Below, piece by piece: positions 36,701-50,026 of a stretch of 64,000 bases of DNA. How positions within the stretch are numbered: the stretch's first letter is position 1; each line of letters opens with the position of its first letter. This DNA comes from Pyrus communis (taxonomy: Eukaryota > Streptophyta > Magnoliopsida > Rosales > Rosaceae), in NCBI RefSeq assembly GCF_963583255.1, contig NC_084806.1, positions 11,124,817-11,188,816 on the forward strand. Direction: 5' to 3'. The notes under the pieces were generated by a model, which saw only the letters and a program-made list of their open reading frames with translations, was not told where the DNA came from and searched no databases. The translations under genes and the position numbers were made by a program.

Positions 36701-37435
36701 TCACACCTCAGTTTCATATTGGGCAGTGCAGGGATCTAAATGAGACATAGTGGGAGTATTCCACGACAATTCGCGACATTCTCCAAGAACGTTAGCATGC
36801 TTATCTCCCCCTAACGACGGGAATACTGTCTCATCAAAGTGATAATCCGTAAAATGTGCGGTAAAGAAATCTTCTATCAGGGGCTCTAAGTAGCGAATAA
36901 TTGATGGCGAATCAAAATCGACATTAATTCCCATTTTTCTCTGAGGATCCATTTTGGTACGTAGTGACAACGTTATTAGCATATAAACTGCGTACCCAAA
37001 CACACGTAAATGCAAGACGTCATGCTTATATCCAGTAACTAACTGTAACGGTGAATGAGGTTGGGTAGCGATAGGCCTCAAGTAGACTAGCATAGCTGCG
37101 TGCAATATTACATAGCCTCAGGCAGATACCAGCACTTTGGTTCACATAACCAATGTTTGAGCTATCAATTGAAGATGCTTTATGAAAGCTTCTGCCAGGC
37201 TGTTTTGGGTGTAAACATGGGGTACAAGATGTTCGACTTCAATCCTTACTGACATGCAATAATCGTCTAAAGTCTCTAACGTAAACTCTCCAGTCAAATC
37301 GACTTAATTAGATAATCAGGGTGGTGAGCCCTTAGCTTAATAATTTGTGCTAGGAGTTTCGCAAATGCAGTGTTGCGTGTGGACAACAGGCAAACATGTG
37401 ACCATCGTGTCAATGCATCAACTAACTCTATACAG
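36701..37435 (-). pseudogene. copia 2 integrase, broken and interrupted
   Basis: MHAAMLVYLRPIATQPHSPL, VFGYAVYMLI, SPSIIRYLEPL and SHLDPCTAQYETEV (36701-37105) are the C-terminal region. The core continues to 37430 with YCMSVRIEVEHLVPHVYTQN. It is cut at 37436 by a hAT-like element. Confidence 0.84.
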
Positions 37436-38560
<1,125 letters not shown>

Positions 38561-39006
38561 CCATAAAATGTCTAAGTGATCCGCATGTTGGTTGGATAGG
38601 TCCACAAATATCCTCTTAAATCTTCTGAAGAAACTTAGGGGGGTTGTGAATAATCTTTGTATGTGAAGGTTGAGTATTCAACTTCCCCAAATAACATGCT
38701 TTGCAAGGCAGAGAGCCCAAAGGGTTGTGCGCCTTGTCCAGGTGTCAATACGACACCGTATCCCCACGTGGCTGGGCTTCAGGCCAGCACGGTGGTCCGA
38801 CATGGTGTCACAGTGGTGTGGCGGTGCCGCAAAAAAAATTTCTGTTTTGTTTTGTTTTTTTGTTTTTTTTTTCGAATTTTCTAGGATTTGAAAAACCCTA
38901 AATTGCTTCTAATTTATTTATATGTTTTGACTCACAAATTCCACATAGCAAAAATAATTGTGTAATGCATGAAACGTATATATATTGACAAATATATGAA
39001 ACATAT

Positions 39007-39047
<41 letters not shown>

Positions 39048-39242
39048 AGGAAAATATAAACATAGGGGGTTCATGCATCATGGAGAATGTTTTCATACTT
39101 CGTAGACGTTTCAAACATCTTACTTTATTTTAAGTGTACGTGATTAGCAGAAAATAAATAAAAGCCTTTGAATTTGGTAGAAGAAAGCCTCCTCCTATGA
39201 TCCGTCAGTTCCTTAGCTTCTGGCAATAACATGTTGACAACA
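38561..39242 (-). other. copia 2 leader region
   Basis: Matches 61250-62181 of copia 3 in order: an AAACCCTAA-type block, a CACAAATTCCACATAGCAAA block, an AT microsatellite and TCATGCATCAT. It holds no gag or protease, so this internal structure is shared by the family and not a private deletion. Confidence 0.7.
39010..39043. repeat. (AT)n microsatellite in copia 2 leader
   Basis: About 16 AT units. The related copia 3 leader carries its long AT tract (61774-61806) at a different spot, about 40 bases away in the shared sequence. Confidence 0.9.
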
Positions 39243-39452
39243 TGTTGTAGGCCTATTCAACTGAACTATTCTAGAGGAATAAAAAGGGGGAGGCTGGCAA
39301 CAATAAGAGAGAGAAGAAAATTTTAATTGTGAGGTGTGTGTTATATCATCCCGTTGTACCTTTATTTATAGTAGTAGGTTACCCTTTTAGGATTACAACT
39401 ATTAATAGGCAATTAACTCCTAATGAAAATATAAGAGTTTAGGATTCATAAA
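39243..39452 (-). repeat. 5' LTR of copia 2, truncated
   Basis: TGTTGTAGGCCTATTCAACT through GGATTACAACTATTAATAGG and AGAGTTTAGGATTC. The last 60-70 bases found in the 3' LTR, up to CTGCAACA, are missing. Confidence 0.8.
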
Positions 39453-40118
39453 ATATTCGAGGGCCTAATGACGTTTATTTGTTTTTCCGGTTTTTAGAAC
39501 ATGTTTTTATATTTACTTAAAATGGGAAATTCGTGCTAATTACATGTCTATTAGGATTACAATTTTTTCCTAATTCCTGACTTCATTTTTACGTAAGTGA
39601 CCATGTCACAAGGTAGACGAAAAGATCAAACTCATGACTAGGCTCAATTAGGTTAAGGTTCGAGGGAACCCTTATTTTTTTTAGCAATACTTGATGTTAA
39701 ATAAAAATGTATCCAATTACAAAGCTAATGGTATTTTTTCATACAATATAAGTATTAAGGCTTAAACTAATTTATACAGTGAACAAAGCCCTCCTGTAAT
39801 CATCTCTTTTAACACACCAAAACAATTAATTTTTGGCAGGGCCATGAAGTAATCTCGACATTCACGTGCCTCTTAATCCACGTTATAGTGAGATTCTTCA
39901 CTAGTAAGTGAGAGGTTTAAATTCAAATTTCATGAATAACAAGTTTAAAACCAATTTATTCCTTCAATTCTTATAAATATATCGTTGTTTAAAAAAAAAA
40001 AAAAACTCAACATTCACGAGTGTCTCACGTACGTGTAGGAATGTTATAGTTGTGGCCACATAATTAACCACGCCTAATTAGAGCTTGTCGTGTGAATTAT
40101 GAATTCAATATGACAAAA

Positions 40119-40750
40119 TATCTTTGAAGGCATGGGCAGACCATTCTCTCAACCCTAATGGACTAAGTAGAAGAACTCATTGAAAATTCGTGAAAGCCCA
40201 CAAACTATCATGCTCCGAGGCCCAAATCTCGCCGAGCACTCATGTAGATAGCTTGGCCCAAATGCAGACATTGTGTCCTAATGGTCGTCGACCTCTCGCT
40301 AAATTCGACCTTTCGGGCAGTTGAGAATTAGCAAGGGAAGGTTATACTAAACCTATATTAAGATGCCCTCTGCCAAGGCATCTCCCAAAGGAATACTCCC
40401 TCTACCCGGTCAGGGAGACTAATCCATCAATCGGTTTGCCAAGCACTGCCCTATTGATAGACAATTAAATAACTTTATACTCTATAAATAGCTAAGTCGC
40501 ACAAGAAACTGATAATAGCAAACTAAACATAGAACTATCTACTTCTATTCAATTCTCTCAAACTTAAGACTTAGGCATCGGAGGTCATTTGACAAACATT
40601 CTCCATAATTTTTCAATTGATCTTACGCGATAATTGTTTTATAGGTTTTCTAGTTAATTCTTACTTGACTGAAATTGCACCCACAATAGTCATTTTGTGT
40701 CCCATCTCACGTGATGTGGAACTTGTACGTGGCCAATTCTCGCGTTCCAA
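40119..40750 (+). repeat. probable gypsy-type LTR remnant
   Basis: GC-richer block with TATA-like CTCTATAAATAG at 40480-40491, followed about 80 bases later by GACTTAGGCATCGGAGGTC. That phrase has the form of the R-U5 region of plant gypsy and LARD LTRs; the LARD at 51943 has the comparable TTTGGCATTAGAGGTTC. Ends and target duplication could not be fixed. Confidence 0.45.
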
Positions 40751-41795
40751 ATCCAACAGATCTACTGTTTAAATTTTCAACTTGCGTCAGTACATTAAAC
40801 TCTTACTTCGATTTTCTATTGTAATTGAGAATTCAACGCAAAATCAATTTATCAACTGGAAGGGATGTATTACTGCACAAATGCTAAAATAGACCTTAGC
40901 AGCAAGTGTCCATCTGATTAGTGAAAAAAGGTCAAAAAAGTTGTCATTGATATCAATGGCGGAGCCAGGATTTCGAGTTAGGAAGGACCTCTCACAAATA
41001 TTAAATAAAATAAAAATAAATTAATAGTAGTTACAAAACTGTTAACCAAAACATCATAGTATATATATGAAAAGTAACCAAAATTCAAAATAACATAGCA
41101 TTGATAATATTACATATCCTCAATAATTAAAATAATTGTCCTCGACGAGTTTTATTTTGAAACCATTGCATAGTATATATATGTTAATTTTACAAACTCA
41201 AACAAATTAGGCAAAAGTTAAGAGAAATTGCAAGACATCAATTTAATCATAATTTATAAACAAAAAATTGTAAGAGAAATTGAGAGTAAATTACATACTT
41301 TGGGTTGTTGACCAATTAACCAAACTTCTATGTCTTTTCTTTGATGGAATGATGGAATAATGGAAATCTTTAATCTGCAAAACAAATATTATTTGTTAAA
41401 TTAATTTACAATTGTAGATGACAACATATATGAATTAGCAAATCGCAAAAAAATTGAAAATGACAACTTTGGAGATTCGAAGTTCATACCCTTGAGGATC
41501 ATGGAAATTGAAGACTGATAAAAAAGCAATACACATATATTAATCCTAACCCAGACTGGCAGACTGCAGTCGGCTAGATACTTGGAGAATAATAAAATAC
41601 TAATTTTTAGTATTGGGGAAATGAATAGAAGTGTTGGAAGTTGGAATAGGTATGCTTTAGAGTTAGACTAGATTACATAAATATCCTTAAAATATTTAAA
41701 GAGAGCCGGATCTTTTGTCTAGAAAATTGGAATGGTTTAAGTGAAAAAGTTGTGGAAAAATGATAAAAATAATAAAAAAAAATAAGTAGTACTAA

Positions 41796-41800
41796 ATTTT

Positions 41801-41832
<32 letters not shown>

Positions 41833-41841
41833 TTTTTTATA
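41796..41841. repeat. poly-T tract
   Basis: T homopolymer of over 40 bases with one C break, in spacer. Confidence 0.85.
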
Positions 41842-44057
41842 AACAAAAGCAGGATGGACCTAAGACTACTTTGGTCCTATGATCCATCCGTAAGAGATTT
41901 TAGATTTGATTTTTATATATGACGAGTTCGATACTAAATTATTTTGATTATCTAATTGTGTAACTAAGCCTAAATCTCACTAACACTTAATATAGAATAT
42001 CGTTGTGTTTCAATAAAGTTTCCTAACTACATTTAACAGCAGGTAGATTGTTGCCAACTCTCTTCTCTGTCTTAAGCTATTGTCAGCTATTTTCGAAGGG
42101 TACTGGAAAGCTAGCACAAAACAAAACTTCTGTAACCTGCAACCCTAAAGCCGAGGGTCTTTCTTCTTTTACGAGGGTTTTGGGGGTGGAGTAGGGTAAA
42201 GTAAAACTGCACCGCAACAAGTACGTGTTCTGACGAAAGAATGCCATCAATGATTGATATCATCTATACTCTTTCCTTTCGAAAAATATTAAGGAGATTA
42301 GATTTTATACATATTTATGTATTATCTGATATGATAAGTGATGTGTATATGTCACGTCAATTAATTAAATTATCTCGTTGAATGTTGTTAGATCACTTAC
42401 CACATAAAATGATATACCAATGTAGTATATATAAATATGTGGTTTTTTAGCATTGCTCTTTGGTTTATGAGAAAACAGTGCCTTCCAAGTCTCTGTGTCT
42501 GTGCATATATATATACACGTACACACATACACACATATACACAATTGTACATGCTTTCAATTTCAGCACGAACACGAAAACAATACTAATTCTTGTTTCT
42601 GATAACGTGCAAAACTTAGAAACAGTGCCCATGCGCCCTAGTATAATGAGTAATTTTATAGAGTTCGTTCGTTGCAATTCACTTATGTACTTATGTTATA
42701 ATGCATGTTTTACATATTTTTACTTTTCCATGTTATAACATATATATGGATTAGTTATAGTAAGTGGGGATAATATAGTACATGCGCAATTTAAGTTCAC
42801 AGCGTGCAAGCAAGTTGGTACTCGTTTTTCTTGTACAAGCGATAGTGTTATTAGGAATAAAACGGTGGAGGAAGAATTGTGAACCTAAGTTTTCAGGTAC
42901 ATGAGTAAATGCTCTTAACTAACACTTAAGTTATAAGCTCCTATTGTAACCGTTTTTTCGCTTACTCCAAAATATATGCAAGGAGTTTGCAAGTCGAACG
43001 AGCAAAAACCTGGGTCGATCGAGCATTACATGCACTGTCAACAAAAGGATAACAAATTATAAAAAATAACAACTGAATTGAGCATACACGTAAGCCTAGA
43101 AATTCCTGAAATCATGAGTATATAAGTTCATACAAGTCTCTAGCGACATCGTGTACGGCATTGACCCCAAAAAAGAGAAGAGCCTCCATAGCACGTCAAG
43201 ACATTGCAATTCCCAAACATGTATGCATGCATGTGTAATTGCTCCTTGCCCAAACAAACGAAACCTAATTTTCCTTGCAATATCAGACTGTTTAAGACTA
43301 GTAGATAGATTTTGTCATGGTTGTTCAACTTTTTTTCATTGGTTGTAGATATATGATAGAAATACGTACATCACTTCACCTGAGTTGGCAAATCGCTAAG
43401 AAAAGTTGTCCAAGTGCGTGCTCATGCATGAGTGATTATCAGTTGTAGATTCATATGATTTCATACTGAATTAACAGCTACCAATCGCTCACGAGTACCC
43501 CCATACAAACAACTAACAATTTGCACATATCTGAGGAATGGATGTAGTATAGTTAAACCTACTAGTCAATTAACACTACCAAAGAGTTTGAATTGTTCTT
43601 CATTTCTACAGTTGATTAGTCAGCTGATGAAGATCATTTGTATGACCTAACTAGTCAAAAACTGCACTTGGCACGGATGCTCTTAATATTAATTATATTG
43701 GTTTATATCTTTGACACGCACGCTCCATTCTGCATTCAACATACTTTAAATTTAATTAAGTCATTTAAAACATACATTTGTATTATCGTCAATAACACAT
43801 GCATTAGAATCCAAATTTTGATTGTTTTATTTTAATCCTCAATATTGCACCTCGGTCAGGATCGATCAAATCACTTAACAAGGTTCATGCACGTTTTATA
43901 TTGTAAGAGTTCGTTAAAAAGTATATGTCATTGGGTAGAATACGATTAGTAGGATTGAAACAGGTTTTCGTATGCGGCAAAATGAAAGCAGATGAGAGTC
44001 GCACCAAACAAAACCAGTGGAAATGCCATGATTTGCAAGAGTATTTAACGACTTGAT

Positions 44058-44060
<3 letters not shown>

Positions 44061-44093
<33 letters not shown>
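44061..44093. repeat. (AT)n microsatellite
   Basis: About 16 uninterrupted TA units; in-frame translation gives an IYIYIY run that should be ignored. Confidence 0.9.
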
Positions 44094-44097
<4 letters not shown>

Positions 44098-45085
44098 GGC
44101 ACAAAATGCATTAGAGTTTATCATAACTGTATTGGAGGGCTTCTATCTATTTATATACTTTGTGCTTCACATTAATATATAGGAAATTAAATGGTTTACA
44201 CTTACTCTTAAGAAAATTCATGTCATTGCAGATCAAGGGCCGAGGTTGCAGGGCTAATTTTGGTTATTCAGAGAATAGCATGTAATTTTATATGCTAGAG
44301 TTGTCTAACTCAATAGTACAAGCCTATTTTTCTTTGGTAAAATTAGTCTACCTCAAACAAAAATAGAAAAAAATAGCGTACCCCTAAAAACGTATAAAAT
44401 ATACTCATATCACACGTTTTTGTTGCATATCCAATGATAATAATCATGATACTCATATTTCACACGCTTTAAACATATTTACATACAAACATACGAGTAA
44501 TTTTTTACTTGCATAATATTGTCACGTATATTTTATTTATATTGACCAAAGAAAGATGTTCTTGTGGTGGAGTTTTGGATTCTTCTCTTTTTGTGCAGAA
44601 AGGTTTGAGTCAAACACAATTTAGTTGGGTTGTTGTATTCTGGAGAGGACAGGTCAAGAGATATAATGCTGTACCGGTTCATGAACTTTTGTAAAATAAC
44701 AGTGGGCTTGAATCTCCTTAAAGAGAGCGAGATACTCGCGCCTTAGCCTAATTGTCTATGTTTTTAGAAGAATATTACAATTTTTATTGTAATTTTCCCA
44801 ACACTAACTTATCCTGTTTTTGATTTATTCAATCTTCTTTTATGCATCCTTATCTTGGGGGCACAGAAAATTCAAAAATATTAATTCTTAAACTTGGATT
44901 AGAAATGAAGCCCGCCCTTCCTAAAGGTAAAGCCACCTTTCCATCTCAACACGACAACGCCAAACGTGGAAGCAATTGCACTTCCATTACATCAATGAAA
45001 CAAACCAATGCCCATCTCCAAAGAGTCAGCAAAATTAACTTTGCTACCTAATTGTTACCTCCCTGGGAAATGTCTAATATTTCTC

Positions 45086-45093
45086 TATAAATA
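45086..45093 (+). promoter_or_regulatory. TATA box of the DMP gene
   Basis: TATAAATA 109 bases before the ATG, followed by an A/C-rich leader with an (AC)n stretch at 45131-45142. The spacing is right for a plant core promoter. Confidence 0.7.
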
Positions 45094-45194
45094 CGCACCA
45101 AATCTTTGTCACAAAAACCACAATTTAGAACACACACACACAAAGTCACAAACAACACTTCTAACTCCCTCGAAGAATACGTTAGTTCGAAAAA

Positions 45195-45794
45195 ATGGGG
45201 GGCTCTTCCTCTAAATCCAAGACAACCACCACCAAAAACAAAAGCGCCAAAGACAGAACATTCACAGGCGCAGGCAACCTCATCAAGCTCCTCCCGACCG
45301 GCACGGTCTTCTTGTTCCAGTTCCTCAACCCTGTCTTAACCAACAACGGCAACTGCACGGCCCTCAACAAATACCTAAGCGCCATTCTCATCGTCCTTTG
45401 CGGCTTCTCTTGCTGCTTTGCTTCCTTCACAGACAGTTACACTGGGAGTGATGGAAAAACACACTATGGGGTGGCAACATGCAAGGGTCTTTGGCCATCA
45501 ACAAACTCCAATTCTGTAGACTTGTCTGCTTATAAGCTTAGGATTGGGGACTTTGTGCATGCCTTCTTTTCCGTGATTGTGTTTGCAGTTCTATCACTTT
45601 TGGATACCAACACTGTGAGGTGCTATTATCCAGGGTTTGAGTCCACTGAGAAGACTTTGCTGCAGGTGTTGCCTCCGATTATTGGTACAATTGCCGGTAC
45701 TGTTTTCGTTGTGTTCCCTAACAACCGCCATGGAATCGGGTACCCCGCGTCAAGTTCTGATTCATCACAAGACTCAGAGTCGGCGGCTTCCTAA
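45195..45794 (+). CDS. DUF679 membrane protein, DMP2-like (199 aa)
   Basis: An intronless frame from the ATG at 45195, typical of the DMP family. The N-terminus (1-21) is Ser/Thr/Lys-rich and cytosolic. Four membrane spans follow at about 30-48, 59-79, 117-136 and 154-174. Family signatures visible are [40 protein letters not shown], the loop [40 protein letters not shown], and [11 protein letters not shown] near the end. DMPs are plant-specific proteins of the ER, tonoplast and plasma membrane; some members act in senescence-linked membrane remodelling and others (DMP8/9) in sperm-egg fusion. The sequence reads closest to the DMP2 type from memory, so the fertilisation role is not implied. 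No disruption is seen. Confidence 0.95.
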   Translation: MGGSSSKSKTTTTKNKSAKDRTFTGAGNLIKLLPTGTVFLFQFLNPVLTNNGNCTALNKYLSAILIVLCGFSCCFASFTDSYTGSDGKTHYGVATCKGLWPSTNSNSVDLSAYKLRIGDFVHAFFSVIVFAVLSLLDTNTVRCYYPGFESTEKTLLQVLPPIIGTIAGTVFVVFPNNRHGIGYPASSSDSSQDSESAAS

Positions 45795-46434
45795 GCCTCT
45801 TGAATTATCGCTTGATTCACAAGACTCGAGTGCTAAATATAGCATAAAGTGTTTGCTCATGCAAGTTTGTGCTTTTCATTGTTTGTTTAGTAGTCGTTTG
45901 CCTAAGTCTGATTAATTCTTTTTCCTTCTCTATCCCTTTGGAGTGAATGTAACAAACTATTATACCATTGGATAAAATTTGGATGCTAAAATTAATGACA
46001 AAGGCCACTTAGTATTACGTCTAGTGGTATTTCTTTTCACTTGTGAGTAAAAGCTGAGAGGTTTTAGTTCGATTTTCGTTAAAGACAAATTTAAACCACA
46101 TTATTCACATTATTTTTAGCTCATATAAGGCTTAGCTCATTCCTCAATCTCCTTAGTGTAACTAATATCGTTTGTTAAAAAAAAAAAAAAAAAATTAATG
46201 ACAAAGACTTAGTGCACATAACTAATTGAAACAAACTCTCACGGTACACATTCCTCCAAACTCTGATGGCCTGATTACGAAACCGGAATGAAATGGGAAG
46301 AAACGGCATTGCACTTCTCCCAAAGCATTCCAGCGTTTACCAAGCCTGAGGGGAATCAGAAAATAGGTGGGGTCCACCTAATATCAGTAATCAAATTGTA
46401 TTACCTAGATGGAGGTGCTCCATCAGGACTCTTA
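45795..46434. other. 3' region of the DMP gene
   Basis: Contains the probable 3' UTR and a short A-run at 46176-46193, ending at the TTA target site of the transposon at 46435. No other gene. Confidence 0.5.
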
Positions 46435-47496
46435 GAGCCCGTTTGTTTGACTGGATTAGGAAGGATTGGACTGGATTAGACTGTAATCCCTTGTTTGGTC
46501 TGCACCAGGATTAGGTTTAATGACCTTAGGTCGGACTCGCTCGGATTATACACCTCCTTAAGAGTTCTTAAGGAGGATCCCCAATTTCGGGCGGACTCGT
46601 AAGCCCTTCTGATAGAGAGAAAACCGCGAGAGAGTCACTCGTCCAAGAACCCCCCAAGGTCGGTCGTCTTGCTCGTCCTCATCTCTGCGTCTTTCCTCAT
46701 TGTTGTCCTTGCCCTGCTCCCTCATTGTCGTCCCTATCATCTACCATTTTCAAACCCAGATCCCACAAAATTGGAAACAAAAGGCAAAAATTTCTGCAAT
46801 ATTTCCATTTTCAAAACTAGATCCAAATCCAAAATTCAGAACAAAAAAGCGAAAAAAAAAAAAATACAAAATTGATGTGCGTTTGAAACGCTCAGCAGCT
46901 GTGCTCACACTCCACCTAGTCCAGACTCCTTGATCGTAGACCTTTGCTAATGATGCTGGAGAAGCAGACCCATGAAAACCCAAATGACACAGACTCTGAA
47001 TGGGTTCTAATTTGCCAATTGGTCCCCAAAAAAAATTAAGAAGAAAACAGGGAGATGAGCAGAGAGAAATAGGAAGAAAAAGATGGAAGAAAACAGGGAG
47101 ATGAGCAGAGAGAAATAGGAAGAAAAAGATGGAGATGAAGAGAGAGAGAGAGAGAGAGGGGCCAAGAAGAAAGAGGAAGAAACAGAGGGAGAGGGACAGA
47201 GCAAACTTGGAAAGAAATGGGGAGATTAGCGGAAAAGAATCAGGAATGAGGATGGGTGGTTTCTAGAATGAAAAAAAAGATAGTGGTAGTAATAAAATAT
47301 TACTAAATGTGTATTAAATAATATAAAATATTAATAAAATATGAATTAAAAATATATTTGTTATTATCTAGCTTTTTAGTCCGACACTGCACCAAACACT
47401 TCACTAAATTAGTCTAGCTTAGTCTAATCTAAGCCAATCCAGCTTAGTCCCTGAAGCTAGTCCAGTCCGAGATAGTCCGGTGCAACAAACGCACCC
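46435..47496. mobile_element. PIF/Harbinger-like non-autonomous element, 1.06 kb
   Basis: The ends GAGCCCGTTTGTTTGACTGG and (reverse complement) GGGTGCGTTTGTTGCACCGG are imperfect inverted repeats that continue with GGATTAGACT-type subrepeats on both sides. The 3-bp duplication TTA at 46432-46434 and 47497-47499 is the target preferred by PIF/Harbinger. A GA-rich internal stretch (47040-47215) repeats GGGAGATGAGCAGAGAGAAA twice. No transposase domain is visible. Confidence 0.75.
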
Positions 47497-48215
47497 TTAA
47501 AGATGGGAGGGACATCACCACTCTTCTTTTGCTAGGTTTTGTTCTCTCAGCCAAAAATAAATAAAAATTAAAACTTTTCCTACAAAGTTAAAAATTTATC
47601 AAAATAACTAGCTGCAATACTTACGTATATTTAATAAAATTAACCATCTAACAGTTATATATAATTCATGTGAATATATGTATTTAATCTAATTATCATT
47701 TGACCATCAAGATAGTGATTGTATTAAATACATGTAAGTATTGTAGCCAAATCTTAAAGTTTTATCCAAAAACATAAATGAATTAAAAAGAATTAGCATA
47801 TAAAATATATTACTAGAATATGAGCAGTTTAGAAATCAAATTGATTTTCTTTCCGATTTATGTGAATTAGTAAATAGCTTATATGGTTTAGTATCTTTCT
47901 TGCTCCGATTCCAAAAATTTTAATAAACAGTTTCAACAGGAATCTAATATTGACTCCATCTCATTCCAACTCCTCAATTCAGTTCCTCCTTCGTTCAATT
48001 CCTCTCATTCCGAGTACGAATTAATAAACAACCCATAATAGTAACTTTGAACAAAACCCATGGCACTAACATTATAAACTACGAAACTAGATCTTCTGCA
48101 CATTGCAGATGATACATAAAACTCATAAACTGTTCCTTTTGTTAATCGGTCACAACAGTTGAGGAATGTGTACTAACAATCTAAACGATTTTCACCATAT
48201 ATGATACCTAAGATA
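47497..48215. other. 3' flank of the SpoU methyltransferase gene
   Basis: AT-rich, presumably including the 3' UTR of the minus-strand gene. No gene or repeat that I can name. Confidence 0.5.
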
Positions 48216-50026
48216 TTATATTCTTACATCAGCAAACAATCCATCTAGAAGGTTAGAAGATGAATTTTCATTTCCACTCTCATCAAAGAAACCATTAGCA
48301 GCAAATTCTTTTCTGCATTTTCGCTCTTCAATGACGGAATCTGCTGTTTCTGCACAAAAACTTCGTCTTGTCTGCTTTTCAGGTTTCTCTGCCACAATAA
48401 ACTTGCTCCCTGCACGAGTTCTCTCAGGGAAGCCAGCCCAAACTGAAGAGAGCCGTGGGTGGGAAATTTCATAAGTTGTGCACAAGAAGAATCATTAGTA
48501 GTGTAAAATTATACCTACATGCTATTGGCATAGTTCAAAAGAAAAGATTTTCTTATTCTGATCTGTGTTGGTTATCAAACGTAAACTCACTTTCAATTCA
48601 ACAGTGAAACAATCAAGTCAGAAAGAAAGGAATCATTACCGTGGGCACTACAAACTAAGATTGGTAAAGTGGTACCAGTCAAAGTTCAAACAATTTTGGT
48701 CATTGAGAAAAGTAATCTTATCGACAGATCTTGTTCTATTTAGTCTGCTTAGTTAGGTCTAAAAACTAAATGCCTACCTAACACCCCCCCCTCCAAGAAT
48801 TCGACTAGTGGATGCCAAGTGACAGAATAAGACTCCCAAGAATTTATATTGGGTGATGTAGAAAATTCGCCATCATAAGTTCAATAATGGTAGGAAGGAC
48901 CGGCGAGACAAGGGAGGGCACACAAACGACCAGCATATTATATTTAAGATGAATTCTGGAGGAGGATAGATGAGGTTTAGTGATTGAACATAATGATATG
49001 GGAACGTAGAAAATGATATTAGGGCACTGATTGGATTCTAGGAAGATAATCTAAACAATACATTATCCTAGTGACGGTAAATTTTTTGCTTATGCAGTGA
49101 ACCATCACATAAAAGTGCATAAACCACAAGGCCGTAAAAGAAGAGAAGAAAAACAAAAGGGATGAATACAGGCCATGTTTTTATAGTTACCTCCAAAGTG
49201 ATGCAGCACGATAGAAGCTGCTACGGTCACATTCAAGGAAGCAGTACCACCTCCATACTGCGGAATATACACAAAGAAGTCGCATATTTCCAATTCTTTA
49301 GCAGAAAGGCCCGTTCCCTACAAACAACACAAAGAAAAATATAAAGGGATTATCGCCTAATCCTAATGCACAGTGAAGTTTAACTCAAACACTGAAACAC
49401 ATAGCATCAGATTGTTAAATTGCAGTGGAAAAACCTTCTCAAACTATCGAATCATATCGAACGAAATCCCAACCAACATTTACCCAAAACCGATGATCAA
49501 AAGTACATTACTTGACAAGCCAAAATGCCAACAACAAAGTTACTGATCAAAACTCCCAATCGAGCCAATAGTTACAGAGCAAACAACCCACATGGGTAAT
49601 TGTAAAAAATGATAATTACCTCATTGCCAAGAAGAAAAGCAGTGCTCTTGGTGAAAGGATGATGATTTACAGGCAGAGCATTATCAGTTATCTCAACGCC
49701 GCATATATCACAATCTCTCTCCTAAAACCCACATACACAAAATCGAATACTCATTATTCAGTGAGATTTATACCCAAAATCAAAGAAATCAATGAGAGAG
49801 AGAGAGAGAGAGAAAGGACCTTGAGATAGAGTTGGGCGTCTTGAAGGGAGTGGAAGTGGCGAAAGCGAAGGTGTGTGGTGGAGCCATGGCTGCCGAAGGC
49901 GTTGAATTCTCGGCGGCCGACCAGAATCAGCTCAGAGACGCCGAAGGCGGTGGCGCTCCGGGCGAGCGTGCCCACGTTGTGCCTCTTCGCTATGTTGTGC
50001 ACCACCACATAGCACTCTACCTCCAT
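48216..50026 (-). CDS. SpoU/TrmH-family RNA 2'-O-ribose methyltransferase, four exons, 220 aa
   Basis: Exons on the minus strand: 49820-50026, 49620-49721, 49191-49317 and 48216-48442; the phases agree and all splice sites are GT..AG. The start is the ATG at 50026 (MEVECYVVVHNIAKRHNVGT), because upstream in-frame sequence lacks an ATG. The three SpoU motifs are present: NIAKRHNVGTLARSATAFG (11-29) with the conserved Asn and Arg, LLGNE-GTGLS (99-108), and IPQYGGGTASLNVTVAASIV (121-140) with the SLN signature. These form the knotted SAM-binding SPOUT fold that methylates ribose in tRNA or rRNA. The tail after 146 is charged and variable. From memory it corresponds to Arabidopsis At4g15520. The exact RNA target is unknown. 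A (GA)n run sits in intron 1 (49794-49813). Confidence 0.93.

Larger units (their letters stand above)
39458..45085. other. gene-free spacer with decayed repeats, upstream of the DMP gene
   Basis: Low-complexity AT-rich DNA with no supportable coding region. A probable gypsy LTR remnant is at 40119-40750. GGCGGAGCCAGGATTTCGAG at 40962 resembles text common in plant repeats, a T-rich tract lies at 41796-41841, and an (AT)n run at 44061-44093. The last 300-400 bases should hold the promoter of the gene at 45195. Confidence 0.6.
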
